From NCBI RefSeq assembly GCF_024362805.1, contig NZ_CP093299.1, positions 2,946,001 to 3,010,000 of the forward strand: a DNA stretch of 64,000 nt, in the 5' to 3' direction. Of this stretch, positions 36,936 to 47,020 are shown piece by piece. The notes under the pieces are model-generated. The model had not been told where the DNA came from. It searched no databases and was given only the letters and a program-made list of their open reading frames with translations. How positions within the stretch are numbered: the stretch's first letter is position 1; each line of letters begins with the position of its first letter. This stretch comes from Salipaludibacillus sp. LMS25. Lineage in GTDB: Bacteria; Bacillota; Bacilli; Bacillales; Salisediminibacteriaceae. Position numbers and translations under genes: made by a program.

Positions 36936-38396
36936 ATGAAGTTGTTTGATCACACATTACGGGAGTTACATGAACGCCTACATAATAAAGAGCTATCCGT
37001 AACCGATCTCGTAAAAGCTTCCCTTGATCGGATCAATGAGATTGATGATAAAATCGGTGCTTTTCTTCGCTTAAATGAAGAAGCGGCATTAAATCAGGCA
37101 AAACAGTTAGATGAAAAATTAGCAAAAGGTGACGTTGAGACCGAACAGGTTCTTTTCGGTTTACCAGCCGGTATTAAAGATAATATCGTGACAAAAGGTC
37201 TTATTACAACATGTGGAAGTCAACTTCTTGACAATTTCGACCCTTTGTATGACGCCACTGTCGTTGAAAAATTGCAACAAGTCGAGACGGTGACGGTGGG
37301 TAAGCTGAACATGGATGAATTTGCCATGGGGTCATCAAATGAGAACTCCAGCTATAAACAAGTCAAGAATCCTTGGGACCTTACACGTGTACCTGGGGGA
37401 TCAAGTGGTGGTTCGGCTGCAGCAGTCGCTTCTGGAGAAGTGCCATTTGCTCTAGGTTCGGATACAGGAGGTTCCATTAGGCAACCGGCCGCCTATTGCG
37501 GAGTTGTAGGGCTTAAGCCGACATACGGGCGTGTGTCCCGCTATGGTCTCGTTGCTTTTGCTTCCTCCCTCGATCAAATCGGCCCGCTTACAAATACGGT
37601 TGAAGATAGTGCCTACGTTCTTCAGCAAATTGCAGGTTACGACAAACGGGATTCCACGAGCGCTGACATACATGTCCCTGATTTCTTAAAAGCTTTATCA
37701 GGGGATATTAAAGGGTTAAAAATAGGCGTCCCAAAAGAGTATCTTAGTGAAGGTGTTAATGCGCAAGTGAAAGAAAAAGTAAAAGAAGCGCTGGCTAAGC
37801 TAGAGGAGCTCGGCGCTACGTGGGAAGAAGTGTCTCTTCCTCATTCTAAATATGCCCTTGCCACCTATTATTTGTTAGCTTCATCAGAAGCGTCCGCAAA
37901 CTTAGCGCGATTTGATGGCATTCGTTACGGTGTTAGAAAACAAGCAGACGATTTATTAACGACTTACAAAAAGACACGGAGTGAAGGCTTCGGTGATGAA
38001 GTTAAACGGCGGATCATGCTCGGAACTTTTGCATTAAGTTCAGGGTACTACGATGCGTACTATAAAAAAGCACAAAAAGTCCGAACACTCATTAAACAAG
38101 ATTTTGAAGATTTGTTCTTGAATTATGATGTTCTTATTGGACCTACAGCACCGACAACCGCCTTTAAAATCGGCGAAAAAATGGACGACCCGTTAACGAT
38201 GTATGCTAACGATATTTTAACAATACCGATGAACTTAGCAGGTGTCCCTGCCATTAGTGTCCCTTGTGGACTTAGCGATGGACTACCTGTTGGACTGCAA
38301 ATTATCGGAAAGCACTTTGATGAGGAAACGGTCTTAAAAGTGGCCTACGCATTTGAACAAGCAACAGACCACCATTTATTAAAGCCGGAACTGTAA
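36936..38396 (+). CDS. gatA: GatA, Asp/Glu-tRNA amidotransferase subunit A
   Basis: Glutaminase subunit of GatCAB, amidase-signature family, 486 residues. Ser-cisSer-Lys triad is visible: K81 (LPAGIKDN), S156 ([10 protein letters not shown]) and S180 ([11 protein letters not shown]). AAGGAGG lies 9 nt before the ATG at 36936; the longer frame overlapping gatC is not used. Second gene of gatCAB. Confidence 0.98.
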   Translation: MKLFDHTLRELHERLHNKELSVTDLVKASLDRINEIDDKIGAFLRLNEEAALNQAKQLDEKLAKGDVETEQVLFGLPAGIKDNIVTKGLITTCGSQLLDNFDPLYDATVVEKLQQVETVTVGKLNMDEFAMGSSNENSSYKQVKNPWDLTRVPGGSSGGSAAAVASGEVPFALGSDTGGSIRQPAAYCGVVGLKPTYGRVSRYGLVAFASSLDQIGPLTNTVEDSAYVLQQIAGYDKRDSTSADIHVPDFLKALSGDIKGLKIGVPKEYLSEGVNAQVKEKVKEALAKLEELGATWEEVSLPHSKYALATYYLLASSEASANLARFDGIRYGVRKQADDLLTTYKKTRSEGFGDEVKRRIMLGTFALSSGYYDAYYKKAQKVRTLIKQDFEDLFLNYDVLIGPTAPTTAFKIGEKMDDPLTMYANDILTIPMNLAGVPAISVPCGLSDGLPVGLQIIGKHFDEETVLKVAYAFEQATDHHLLKPEL

Positions 38397-38411
38397 GGAG
38401 GGAGATAAGAT

Positions 38412-39845
38412 ATGAGTTATGAAACAGTGATAGGTTTAGAAGTCCATGTTGAATTAAAAACGAATTCTAAAATCTTTTGTAGCTGCTCCACAGAATTCGG
38501 AGCACCACCTAATACCCACACATGTCCAGTTTGTTTAGGACATCCAGGTGTCTTACCAGTGTTGAATAAGCAAGCTGTAGAATTTGCCATGAAAGCCTCG
38601 ATGGCTTTAAATTGTGAAGTAGCTGAATTAACGAAATTTGACCGGAAGAACTATTTTTACCCGGACAACCCGAAAGCCTATCAAATTTCTCAATTCGATA
38701 AGCCAATCGGTGAAAATGGGTGGATAGATATTGAGGTTAATGGTGAAAAGAAGCGTATTGGCATTACTCGTCTTCATCTTGAAGAGGATGCAGGTAAACT
38801 TACGCATGTTGATGGGAAAGGGCATAGCCTTGTAGATTATAACCGAGTAGGAACACCGCTCGTTGAAATCGTCTCCGAGCCTGATATTCGTAGTCCGGAA
38901 GAAGCGTATGCCTACTTAGAAAAGTTAAAAGCCATCATGCAATATACGGAAGTATCAGACTGTAAGATGGAAGAAGGCTCCCTTCGTTGTGATGCGAATA
39001 TTTCGTTACGTCCTGTGGGACAAAAGGAGTTTGGCACGAAAGCAGAGCTTAAAAATCTCAATTCGTTTACCCATGTTCAAAAAGGTCTGGAATATGAAGA
39101 GAAGCGCCAAGAGAAGGAACTTTCAAGTGGAGGCGAAATTCTTCAAGAAACAAGACGTTGGGATGAGGGACGGAAAAAAACGATTCTTATGCGTGTTAAA
39201 GAAGGGTCAGATGATTACAGGTACTTCCCTGAGCCAGATTTAGTCAATCTGTATATAAATGATGACTGGAAAGACAGCGTGAGAGCTTCCATTCCAGAAT
39301 TACCTGATGCACGCCAACAAAGATATATTAACGAATTAGGGTTGCCAGAATACGATGCAGGTGTCCTTACTCAACAAAAAGCGATGAGTGATTTCTTTGA
39401 GCAAGGATTAGCGTTAGAGGGACCACCAAAGCAACTATCAAATTGGCTTATGGGTGAAGTAAGTGCTTATTTGAATCAAAACGGGAAAGACATTACGGAC
39501 GTCCCAATGACCCCTGAATCTCTTGTGAAAATGATTCAGCTTATAGAAAAAGGGACGATTTCATCTAAGATTGCGAAAAAAGTGTTTAAAGAAATGATTG
39601 AAAATGGCGGAGAGCCAGAGCAAATCGTCAAAGATAAAGGGCTCGTCCAAATTAGCGATGAAGGTGAAATTCTTAACATGGTCACTGAGACATTGGACAA
39701 CAACCCTCAATCGATTGATGATTATAAAAACGGAAAAGATAAAGCGATCGGTTTCTTAGTAGGTCAAATTATGAAGGCTTCCCGCGGGAAGGCCAACCCA
39801 CAGCTCGTAAACAAACTACTGACTGAAGAGATTAAAAAGCGCTAA
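38412..39845 (+). CDS. gatB: GatB, Asp/Glu-tRNA amidotransferase subunit B
   Basis: Kinase and tRNA-binding subunit of GatCAB, 477 residues. [20 protein letters not shown], the zinc-site cysteines CSCS...[29 protein letters not shown] and the C-terminal YqeY-like tail domain are present. Followed by a good terminator. Confidence 0.98.
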   Translation: MSYETVIGLEVHVELKTNSKIFCSCSTEFGAPPNTHTCPVCLGHPGVLPVLNKQAVEFAMKASMALNCEVAELTKFDRKNYFYPDNPKAYQISQFDKPIGENGWIDIEVNGEKKRIGITRLHLEEDAGKLTHVDGKGHSLVDYNRVGTPLVEIVSEPDIRSPEEAYAYLEKLKAIMQYTEVSDCKMEEGSLRCDANISLRPVGQKEFGTKAELKNLNSFTHVQKGLEYEEKRQEKELSSGGEILQETRRWDEGRKKTILMRVKEGSDDYRYFPEPDLVNLYINDDWKDSVRASIPELPDARQQRYINELGLPEYDAGVLTQQKAMSDFFEQGLALEGPPKQLSNWLMGEVSAYLNQNGKDITDVPMTPESLVKMIQLIEKGTISSKIAKKVFKEMIENGGEPEQIVKDKGLVQISDEGEILNMVTETLDNNPQSIDDYKNGKDKAIGFLVGQIMKASRGKANPQLVNKLLTEEIKKR

Positions 39846-39855
39846 TAAGTGAAAG

Positions 39856-39895
39856 AATAAGACTTCCATTTCTACAGCGGGAGTCTTATTTCTAT
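39856..39895 (+). terminator. gatCAB terminator
   Basis: Arms AATAAGACTTCC (39856-39867) and GGGAGTCTTATT (39879-39890), T-rich tail. Confidence 0.85.
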
Positions 39896-40764
39896 ATGTC
39901 TAATCCCCCTAGTGAGAAGCACATCATTAAGGTAATGATAGCCACATGTTAAGTCAATGAAAGAGTTCAAAAGAAGTCCTGGCCATTGACAGACTACAAT
40001 GTTTCCAAAAATACATGTTCCACCAGTTTTTTGCTGACGGGGCATTTTTATTCTTGAAGGTATGATTTTTATAAAAGATGTTATGAAATGTTTTGGTATA
40101 GGGTGCTAAGATGTCTCATTGCAGTGGGGGGCGATATGGCGGCTTTACTATAATGCCAGCAGACATATTGCTTATGTTATGGTAAGCGTTATTGATGATG
40201 GCTGGGGCCGTACTTATATGGCTTATTCCTGTTCGATTAATCGATTTACTTAAGTTATTCCCATTCAACGGAGACTGTGTTGACACTACTTTCGACTTTC
40301 TCGAGCTGTGCATAAAGCAACAATTTTAAAAAGGAGTCTGTCGTTCATTTTTTCGATATACTTGTGTAAATCTAAGTCTAGGTTTGAAGGATGCTTAAGC
40401 TTCCCATATGGAATACAAAGTGGTGTACCTACAATAGGACCCACAGTGACTTTAGCGAAAGTAGAATAAGCGGATATTTTCCGGTTAGATGCAGAAGGGA
40501 GTTCATTTTGGGGAATATAGGGGGAAATTTTCCGATTATGCAAAGCAAAACGAGCCTTTTTCAGATTTTTCGAATCGATAGACGGAATCTCTCCGTCTAT
40601 TTAAGCTATTGTCAATGCTTATGACTATTTAAGAGAATTTTTTCCGTCTATTTCTCAGATCGGGTTCTTAACCTCATCCCCCACCGATAAACGGATCCTC
40701 ACGATCCCAGATGCGGGAATCAGCATCTTTTAAAGCACTTTTTTCACCGTCTTGTCACTTAGCT
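39896..40764. other. Gene-poor region with coding debris
   Basis: No intact gene. On the minus strand around 40286-40480 a stretch (FAKVTVGPIVGTPLCIPYGK, then YIEKMNDRLLFKI) has the look of the C-terminal part of a PlsC-type acyltransferase, but the match is weak and no upstream catalytic motif is seen. Short direct repeats of the word CCGTCTATTT occur near 40593 and 40650. The rest appears non-coding. Confidence 0.3.
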
Positions 40765-40998
40765 TTATACTTCTCCTTTTCGAATGGCCAGCCGCAGCAC
40801 TTCCTTTTCAACTAAAGATACTGGTCTTGTCCAGGTCATCTCCCAGCCATCGGCCAATCACTTGCTGAACTTCTCTTTAACTTGGTCATGTGAAATGCGG
40901 ATCACGGTCCATCCGTCAATTTCAAGGCAAATGCGGATGCAAGAACTATTATCCCTCATCTGGTTCCACTCTTCATGATTACTATGGACATAACCATT
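40765..40998 (-). pseudogene. Relic of a DUF559/Vsr-like endonuclease-domain protein
   Basis: Minus-strand reading GYVHSNHEEWNQMRDNSS, then LEIDGWTVIRISHDQVKEKF, an in-frame TGA, then ADGWEMTWTRPVSLVEKEVL and a TAA at 40765. The pattern (H...EW...R..., then GW-V-R-S-DQV) fits the end of a Vsr-like endonuclease domain. The N-terminal two thirds and a start are missing. Confidence 0.45.
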
Positions 40999-41281
40999 TC
41001 AAAAAATGATTTTATGCAACGCTAATGATACGAGACGTTTACATAAAAACATATACTAATAATCCTTTAAGTATAGAAGAAATTTAATTATGTCAGTTTT
41101 GACAGTTACCAACTCTAGCTCATAATCTCAATCTATTATGTTAGATCTGAACGATTTTACAATAATACTAACTAGGTTTGAACTTTCTTTTTTTTGTTAT
41201 GTGTACTCAACCGTTCTTTGCGCTAAATTCAATTAACATGTTATTAATTAGTTGGGGGCTTCCTTGAATGTAATTATAACG

Positions 41282-41322
41282 TTTATCACAGAGAATAGTC
41301 CGAAAAACTACGGCTCGCATTT
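41282..41322 (+). repeat. Element B fragment
   Basis: TTTATCACAGAGAATAGTCC and AAAAACTACGGCTCGC resemble the left 40 bp of element B; the rest is absent or unrecognisable. Confidence 0.5.
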
Positions 41323-41376
41323 CTTACTATTGCTTAGTTAGTTAAAAACAAGCGATTGCACGCTGAAAACTTCCCG

Positions 41377-41634
41377 TTAAATCAAAAAGTGCTGGACAAC
41401 GTATATAATGACGGCGCTCATACTCATGAGACAGGTTGTGAGTGCCATCGCTTGTTGAGCCTCGGAAAAATGGCTGTCTCTTTTCCACCATACGATGGCA
41501 AATAAGCCGACCCCGATGAAAGACACGGCTAATGATGCCCATTCGTTTGCCGGTGTGTCGAATAACAGTGATATAACAAAATACGCTTGGTAACCGATAA
41601 GAAAGATAAATAGATAATCATAAGCTTGTTTCAT
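41377..41634 (-). CDS. Small three-helix membrane protein
   Basis: 85 residues from the ATG at 41634, which follows GGGGGAGGGATTAC on the minus strand; the longer TTG start lies within that ribosome binding site. Three membrane segments (about 4-22, 30-47, 60-82) and a short basic loop WWKRDSHF. Topology resembles small YtpI-like proteins, but I cannot assign the family. Stands alone. Confidence 0.6.
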   Translation of the reverse strand: MKQAYDYLFIFLIGYQAYFVISLLFDTPANEWASLAVSFIGVGLFAIVWWKRDSHFSEAQQAMALTTCLMSMSAVIIYVVQHFLI

Positions 41635-41805
41635 GTAATCCCTCCCCCTTTCCAATCATCCCAAAAGAAGAAGTACCATTCAAGAGTAGGTTATGACGAT
41701 CTGGTAACAGGTTGATCATGCTGTAAATGAGGGGCTCTGTCTTCCTATAGTTAGAAGTAAGGGCTGTTTACATGACTATACGCTTGTTTCATGTGGAAAA
41801 CTCAT

Positions 41806-41869
41806 TTATCACAGAGAACCGTCCATAAACCTCCAGGCCGCTAAAGTCCTGATTGAAGGTTCGTTTTAT
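41806..41869 (+). repeat. Dispersed element B, copy B5 (internally deleted)
   Basis: 64 bp bounded by TTTAT at 41806-41810 and 41865-41869. Only the left 35 bp and the right end (TCCTGATTGAAGGTTCG) survive. Confidence 0.85.
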
Positions 41870-42200
41870 TAGCAAGGATTCCTATTTCGGATGAGGACGC
41901 TCTGTTAACCACCCTATCCTAATAATTGACACATGTCCTCTCGAGCTATTTCCCCTTCTCTCCCTAGTCAATCAGATGCTCACAATAATTGTATAACTTG
42001 ACAGCATAACCACATGCCATGTACTTCTTCATTCAAGCAGACACAGTGTGTGATCACCGATAGCTGAGACGAGGTAATTACTCATATAGAGCCTGTGTAT
42101 TGATTCGAATAAGCACACTTACATCTTGTTTTTCATAAAATAACAATACGGTAATATGTCCTGTTAACGATCCCTTTCCTTTACAGATCAATACCGTATA
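41870..42200. other. Intergenic region upstream of a methyltransferase
   Basis: No ORF supported. An inverted repeat ATACGGTA (42146-42153) / TACCGTAT (42192-42199) with a 38-bp spacer ends 28 bp before the methyltransferase start and may be a leader structure or operator. Confidence 0.35.
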
Positions 42201-42227
42201 AGTCTAAAAAAGGAGTCTATTAAAAAA

Positions 42228-42806
42228 ATGGAAAAAAACACTAATTATTACGACCAAATTTATAAAGAAGGTGGGCACAAGAAAATGTATGCCAAGCATT
42301 ATCGATACAGCCCCTATCTGCAGCTATGGGAAAAATCGCTTGATATACTAAAGAAAATAAAAGAGCCCCGAATCATTGATATTGGATGTGGTGTTGGTCA
42401 ATATGCCAACTTGCTATTTGATCATGATTTTTTTGACTATAAGGGAATTGATTTTAGTGATGAAGCGATACGATTAGCGAAAATGGTTAACAGCCGCTAC
42501 GGTGATAAATTCAAAGTGGATAACGCTTACACATCGTCAATTTACAATGATAATTACAATACAGCTATTTTGTTTGAAGTGCTAGAACATTTACAGGAAG
42601 ATTTGCGTGTTTTAGGTAAAATAAAAAAGGGAACAGAGGTACTGCTCTCTGTACCGAACTATGATGCAGTCGGCCATGTGAGGCACTTTAGTGGGGAGGA
42701 AGACGTGGAAAAAAGGTATGGTGAGGTCATGACCATTAAAGCTATTGACACATTTCCTCTTACAAAGACCTCTAAGCTATTTTTAGCCCATGGTGTTAAA
42801 GGTTAA
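42228..42806 (+). CDS. Class I SAM-dependent methyltransferase
   Basis: 192 residues. SAM-binding motif I IIDIGCGVGQYANLL (about 49-63), motif II GIDFSDEAIRLAK, motif IV-like TAILFEVLEHLQED. Substrate unknown; the EVLEHL pattern and SVPNYDAVGHVRHF are common in methyltransferases linked to glycosyltransferase and surface-polysaccharide loci. AAAGGAG is 13-14 nt upstream of the ATG, somewhat far. The C-terminus (LTKTSKLFLAHGVKG) may be altered. Confidence 0.75.
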   Translation: MEKNTNYYDQIYKEGGHKKMYAKHYRYSPYLQLWEKSLDILKKIKEPRIIDIGCGVGQYANLLFDHDFFDYKGIDFSDEAIRLAKMVNSRYGDKFKVDNAYTSSIYNDNYNTAILFEVLEHLQEDLRVLGKIKKGTEVLLSVPNYDAVGHVRHFSGEEDVEKRYGEVMTIKAIDTFPLTKTSKLFLAHGVKG

Positions 42807-42875
42807 ACAGATACTGAATTTTAGTCACGCTTATACCATAAGGATACCTGGTTTGGTGTTATTCGTTAAGTTAAC

Positions 42876-42978
42876 TTTATCACAGATAACCGTCCGAAAA
42901 ACTCTCGCCTCAAATAGAGAGGAGAGATACATCTATGCAGGCGGGAGATAGCGGACGCTACTGTCCTGATTCACTCAC
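42876..42978 (+). repeat. Dispersed element B, copy B6 (right end lost)
   Basis: TTTAT at 42876-42880, intact first hairpin (CGTCCG / CGGACG, CTCTCGCCT / AGGCGGGAG), then it stops at CCTGATTCACTCA, where it meets the coding remnant of the DinB-like gene. The second hairpin and right TTTAT are missing. Confidence 0.85.
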
Positions 42979-43519
42979 CTAGTAACATATCCCCAAGTGT
43001 TCTAACATATCCTACATCAGAACGGTCTATTCTTATAGTCTCAAAATCACTTACGCTAATTGTGTTAATATATTCTAGGAAATTTTTACGATACGGCTGG
43101 GCAAATGCTAGCTCATTATCTACCGTTGTAAAACTATTGTCTTTAAAAGGATTTGATAGATTGGATAATCCTACACTGCCTTTCCTAATAAGAATTTGGT
43201 GATAAAGAAACTCAGCTTCTAATATATGCCTCATCATTTCTGCACAAGTAAGCGCCTCTCCGTCAGGTTTCCAATTCAGTTTCTGTTCAGGTATTGCCTT
43301 CCAAACCTTTATCCCACTCTTAAGGGGCAGTAAAACCCCCACATCAAAACTTAAGAAGGTCGAAAAGTTAAGGTGGGGGATAAACTGCCCCTAAAGGTCC
43401 GATAAGTTAAACTAACAATCAGTGGGGATGAAGGAAAACTCCCACTGATTGAAGATTAGCTTTATGCTCCTACGTCTTACTTCTTCAAAGTTGAGCACTA
43501 TTAAATCATTCATAGTCAT
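42971..43519 (-). pseudogene. DinB-superfamily gene interrupted by element A6 and cut by B6
   Basis: The minus strand starts at ATG 43519 (GGGAG upstream) with MTMNDLIVLNFEEVRRRSIK, is interrupted by element A6 (43308-43465), then resumes VWKAIPEQKLNWKPDGEALT and ends VGYVRTLGDMLLGE inside element B6. Removing A6 plus one TTTAT joins the two parts in frame. The C-terminal 40 or so residues of a DinB-fold protein are gone. An ORF running out of A6 (GTG at 43342) could give a chimeric 123-residue product but lacks a proper ribosome binding site. Confidence 0.85.
43308..43465 (+). repeat. Dispersed element A, copy A6 (full length, inside DinB relic)
   Basis: 158 bp bounded by TTTAT at 43308-43312 and 43461-43465, all stems intact: GGGGCAGT / ACTGCCCC, CCCCCACAT / AGGTGGGGG (one mismatch), and AATCAGTGGGG...CTCCCACTGATT. 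This copy gives the clearest empty-site reconstruction. Confidence 0.95.
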
Positions 43520-43573
43520 TAAGTTGCCATCTCCCTTGATGTAGTCATAATTAGAGAAGGATAATGTTGGTGA

Positions 43574-43939
43574 TTAAAAATGACAAACACCTAGTGGATT
43601 GCCATCTAAATCTTTAAATTCAAAGAAAGTCACACCATCTTCAAACGTGATGTCACTACAATCTAGTGAATGATTTTTCACTTTATGGTGCGTTTTTTCG
43701 ATATCATCAGCGAAAAAATATAAAATAGGGTAAGTTAAAGCGCCATTGTTCACTGAGTTCTTTTCCAGAAGTGTCATGGAAGTTTCTCCCACTTCCAACA
43801 CAGTATAACGCTCATGGCGTCCATCATCACTCTCAAAAACAGAATTAAAACCAAACACGTCTTTGTACCAGTTGACTGCATCATTTAAATTAGCGACGTG
43901 AAGGAAGACTGTGTCAATTCTCTTTACAACATTGGACAT
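43574..43939 (-). CDS. VOC-family (glyoxalase/bleomycin-resistance fold) protein
   Basis: 121 residues from ATG 43939 (AGGAG 8 nt upstream; the GTG at 43948 overlaps it). One vicinal-oxygen-chelate domain: RIDTVFLHVANLNDAVNWYK, VFGFNSVFE, then FFADDIEKTHHKV and FFEFKDLDGNPLGV, with H, E and E positions typical of the metal site. Substrate unknown. Single-gene unit between repeat A6 and the CgeB-like region. Confidence 0.82.
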   Translation of the reverse strand: MSNVVKRIDTVFLHVANLNDAVNWYKDVFGFNSVFESDDGRHERYTVLEVGETSMTLLEKNSVNNGALTYPILYFFADDIEKTHHKVKNHSLDCSDITFEDGVTFFEFKDLDGNPLGVCHF

Positions 43940-44199
43940 AAAATTCACTCCTTAACTATATGATGTGGTGATTTAGCTTCTTTGTAAGCATGAAACGAAA
44001 AGGAGTACTCTATCAATTAGCTATTATTGTTCGTTTACCTTCCAAGCTTCATGCCACGATAAAAAAGTTTGAGCGTTCAATCACTATCTTTCGTTTTTTG
44101 TTTCAATATAAGGGGCATAATAAGCATTCAATTTTAATTTGACTTATGAACAGGATAGCGGAAAGGGCAGCACGCAAATAGTAAAAAAACATGTCTCAT

Positions 44200-44252
44200 T
44201 TTATCACAGGTAACCGTCTGAAAAACTCCCACTGATTGAAGGGGCGCATTAT
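44200..44252 (+). repeat. Dispersed element B, copy B7 (internally deleted)
   Basis: 53 bp with TTTAT at 44200-44204 and ATTAT at 44248-44252. The left end TCACAGGTAACCGTCTG is joined directly to the right arm of the second hairpin (CTCCCACTGATTGAAGG). Confidence 0.8.
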
Positions 44253-44437
44253 AGGGTGAAGCTGAGATGTTAGGAGTATGACCCATAGCGTCACAGACAT
44301 CCTGATGATAAGAGGTGCGATAGATAATTATAGAATAAGAGACAATTTATAAGATGTCAAGAAAAGGTAACGGTCATAAAGGGGGGGTTTTAGGGCTCAC
44401 GCTAATCCACACAATAAGATTTACATTAACTTTCACG

Positions 44438-44478
44438 AAAAATCGGTCTCATCCACACGGGGTGACACCGATTTTTCC
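44438..44478. terminator. Hairpin at the 3' end of the first CgeB-like gene
   Basis: Arms AAAAATCGGT and ACCGATTTTT with an inner GTC/GAC pair; symmetrical T-runs, so it can act on both strands. It serves the minus-strand gene ending at 44489. Confidence 0.75.
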
Positions 44479-44488
44479 ACGTCATCTA

Positions 44489-45499
44489 TCAGGATGTCCC
44501 GTTATTATAGTAATCGTGTCTACTAAAGGGGAGGTTGTTCGTTTCTTTTCCGCCTAAGTAATCGGTGATATAAGTTAACAGCTGTTGTGCTCTCACAGCG
44601 TTTGTATGGTTGTCATGGATAAAAGAATAGCCATTCATGGTGACACGTTCTCTTTCTACTTCATTTTGGCTGTAATACATTGCTTTATCATAAAAGTCTT
44701 CAGCCGAACATGCAGCAAAAGATTCGCCATCTTTAAATCCTAGATCCCATACATCATCATTTGGTTCGGCCAATAACAATGTCCGACTTCCGGGTGCTTC
44801 GAAAAATTTCATGACCGGATACTTAGGAGCACCTCCACATGTAAAAAAAATCTCCGCCCGATTCAACTCTTGAGAAAAGGTTTCATTCACTAATGTGATG
44901 TTTGAAGTTAAATTTCCAGGATGTTTATTATACTTAAAGCCTTTTACATCTTTCATTCTTTTTAGCACGGCTTCTCTGAACGGATAACGTCCTAAAGGTG
45001 GATGGGATACGGTTCCGTCGTTAACTAGTCCCATAAAAAGAAATTTAATGTCTTTCTTTAACTGCCAATCTTTTGTGACGGATGGATCAATTGAAAAAGG
45101 CAGCCACCTAAATTGCTGTTCAAATTGTGGGAAAGTGTTTAAAAAAGATGACTTTATAACAGAAAAAATAAGATTGACCTTATTTTTTGTAAAATAAGCA
45201 AGGCGTTCTTGTTTATTCGCATGAACATCAATCGAAAAAGCACCTGTGGGAATAGAGACTTTATCTAAATCTGTAATGTGAGGGGCAAAAAGGTGACCCC
45301 AAGCCGGATCATAATGCAAAATAAAATCTGGCTTTATCGGTATTTTTTTTAATATATCAAGAATGCTGCCGTCCTCATGCCAATAATGGACATCTGTCAA
45401 TTTTTCAAGATAGGTGATCGCTTTATATTTCTGGTTATGCTTTGGATAGGTGTCGCCAAATTGTCTAATCAGCATTAAAATTTTTGGATGATTCGCCAT
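44489..45499 (-). CDS. CgeB-like glycosyltransferase, paralogue 1
   Basis: 336 residues from ATG 45499 (AAGGAG 8 nt upstream). Related to CgeB / glycosyltransferase group-1-like proteins: N-terminal KILMLIRQFGDTYPKHNQKY, FILHYDPAWGHLFAP, a Rossmann segment FLFMGLVNDG, then the nucleotide-sugar part LNRAEIFFTCGGAPKYPVMK-FFEAPGS with LLLAEPNDD and YDKAMYYSQNEVERERVTMN-GY. In CgeB this family acts on the spore surface. A clear paralogue lies at 47021-47974, on the other side of dgkB. Confidence 0.75.
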   Translation of the reverse strand: MANHPKILMLIRQFGDTYPKHNQKYKAITYLEKLTDVHYWHEDGSILDILKKIPIKPDFILHYDPAWGHLFAPHITDLDKVSIPTGAFSIDVHANKQERLAYFTKNKVNLIFSVIKSSFLNTFPQFEQQFRWLPFSIDPSVTKDWQLKKDIKFLFMGLVNDGTVSHPPLGRYPFREAVLKRMKDVKGFKYNKHPGNLTSNITLVNETFSQELNRAEIFFTCGGAPKYPVMKFFEAPGSRTLLLAEPNDDVWDLGFKDGESFAACSAEDFYDKAMYYSQNEVERERVTMNGYSFIHDNHTNAVRAQQLLTYITDYLGGKETNNLPFSRHDYYNNGTS

Positions 45500-45705
45500 T
45501 AACATCGCTCCTTACTATATTGCTAAAGATGTTCTCCTGTATACTACGTGATTAGAGATGAGAAGGGGACACTAAATTTAAATATTTGGGAAGTCTTTAA
45601 GAGGTGGGAATGTTAATAAATCGGAGTGTCCATGTGACGGCTGTTTAGGTCACTAACTGAGCATTTGTGGAGATTATTTACATACTATTTGGCTTAGTAA
45701 AATGG

Positions 45706-45711
45706 TATACT
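45706..45711 (+). promoter_or_regulatory. Extended -10 of the dgkB promoter (candidate)
   Basis: ATGGTATACT gives an extended -10 (TGn-TATACT) about 95 bp before the dgkB start; the -35 region is weak (TACTAT at 17-bp spacing). Confidence 0.4.
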
Positions 45712-45804
45712 GTCTTTGTTATATTTTTGAAACGTGTGATTTAACTAGCAGATGGGTTGGTATGGGAACAACGAACAATGGTGAGAGATGATGGAGGAAA
45801 CATT

Positions 45805-46728
45805 ATGAAAAAAGCGAGACTAATATATAATCCTACTTCTGGAAGAGAACACGTGAAAAAACATCTTCCTGCTATTCTGGATTCATTAGAGAAAGCAGGC
45901 TATGAAACCTCTACCCATGCGACGACCGGTAAAGACTCAGCTAAAAACGCTGCAACGCTGGCGTGTGAAAGGCATTTTGACCTTGTTATCGCCGCAGGAG
46001 GCGACGGGACCATTCACGAAGTGGTAAACGGTATAGCAGAACAACCTTATCGACCGGCGTTAGGTATTCTGCCGGCAGGGACAACGAACGACTTTGCCCG
46101 GGCATTACATATTCCAAGGAACACCCTTGAAGCCTGTGATGTGTTAGTCAATGGGATCCCTCGGGCCATCGACGTAGGAAAAGTGGCAGATATGTATTTT
46201 ATTAATATTGCAGGCGCTGGAACCTTAACAGAATTAACGTACGAAGTCCCGAGCAGACTTAAAACGATGATGGGACAGATCGCTTATTACGTGAAAGGCT
46301 TCGAAAAACTGCCACAAATTAAACCGGTGTATGTGAAGATTGAATATGATGGCAGTATCTTTGAAGGGGAAATCATGCTTTTTCTCGTTGCCAACACAAA
46401 CTCAGTAGGTGGTTTTGAAAAATTAGCCCCTAATGCGTATTTAAACGATGGCTTATTTGACTTGATTATTTTGAAGAAAACACGGTTGGCAGATGTGGTT
46501 AGGTTAACGGGAGCAGCTATGCGTGGAGAGCATTTAAATGATGAACGGATCATTTACGTCCAAGCAAATAGAATCAAGATTCATACTGAAGATAACTTAC
46601 AGCTGAATCTTGATGGTGAATACGGGGGCAAATTACCAGGAGAATTTATTAACCTCCCTAACCATATAAATATGATCGTCCCAGATAAAAAGTTGGCATG
46701 TTTTCAAGACGTGCACGAACTAGAATGA
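45805..46728 (+). CDS. dgkB: DgkB, diacylglycerol kinase
   Basis: Phosphorylates diacylglycerol to phosphatidic acid, recycling lipid left from lipoteichoic acid synthesis. 307 residues from ATG 45805, preceded by GGAGGAAACATT; the long upstream frame is not translated. RLIYNPTSGRE, the kinase motif AAGGDGTIHEVVNG, GILPAGTTNDFARAL and the C-terminal LNLDGEYGGKLPG are characteristic. B. subtilis has dgkB (yerQ) in the same region after gatCAB. Confidence 0.95.
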   Translation: MKKARLIYNPTSGREHVKKHLPAILDSLEKAGYETSTHATTGKDSAKNAATLACERHFDLVIAAGGDGTIHEVVNGIAEQPYRPALGILPAGTTNDFARALHIPRNTLEACDVLVNGIPRAIDVGKVADMYFINIAGAGTLTELTYEVPSRLKTMMGQIAYYVKGFEKLPQIKPVYVKIEYDGSIFEGEIMLFLVANTNSVGGFEKLAPNAYLNDGLFDLIILKKTRLADVVRLTGAAMRGEHLNDERIIYVQANRIKIHTEDNLQLNLDGEYGGKLPGEFINLPNHINMIVPDKKLACFQDVHELE

Positions 46729-46756
46729 TCTATTTTTTTACTTATTTGTCAGCGCG

Positions 46757-46799
46757 AAAGATCTCGAAGTGATAAACAAACATGCGAGATCTTTTTTTG
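46757..46799 (+). terminator. dgkB terminator
   Basis: Arms AAAGATCTCG (46757-46766) and CGAGATCTTT (46785-46794), then TTTTG. Confidence 0.85.
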
Positions 46800-46965
46800 T
46801 TCATGGTTTTTCTAGTTGAAATAAACTGACCATGAATGCTGAGTAACTAATTTCTTTAATAGATTAAATTGGGGATAGTAAACATTTAGAAATAACACTA
46901 TCTATCAATGGTGTTCGATTTTAGTTGAGAAAATTACTCGATTAGGGACTGTTTCTGAGGATATT

Positions 46966-47010
46966 TTAACAACAGACTAAATGGTTATAGCCCAATAAGT
47001 CTGTTGTTAA
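46966..47010 (-). terminator. Terminator of the second CgeB-like gene
   Basis: Perfect 13-bp arms TTAACAACAGACT (46966-46978) and AGTCTGTTGTTAA (46998-47010), directly after the minus-strand stop at 47021. Confidence 0.75.
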
Positions 47011-47020
47011 ACACGATGAT

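Noticed and set aside
43308..43342. ORF start giving MGVLLPLKSGIKVWK at the DinB relic
   Set aside because: The first dozen codons are translated element A sequence; the real gene start is on the far side of the element.
44354..44557. 67-residue plus-strand ORF before the first CgeB-like gene
   Set aside because: It runs through a terminator hairpin and into the 3' end of the CgeB-like gene on the other strand.
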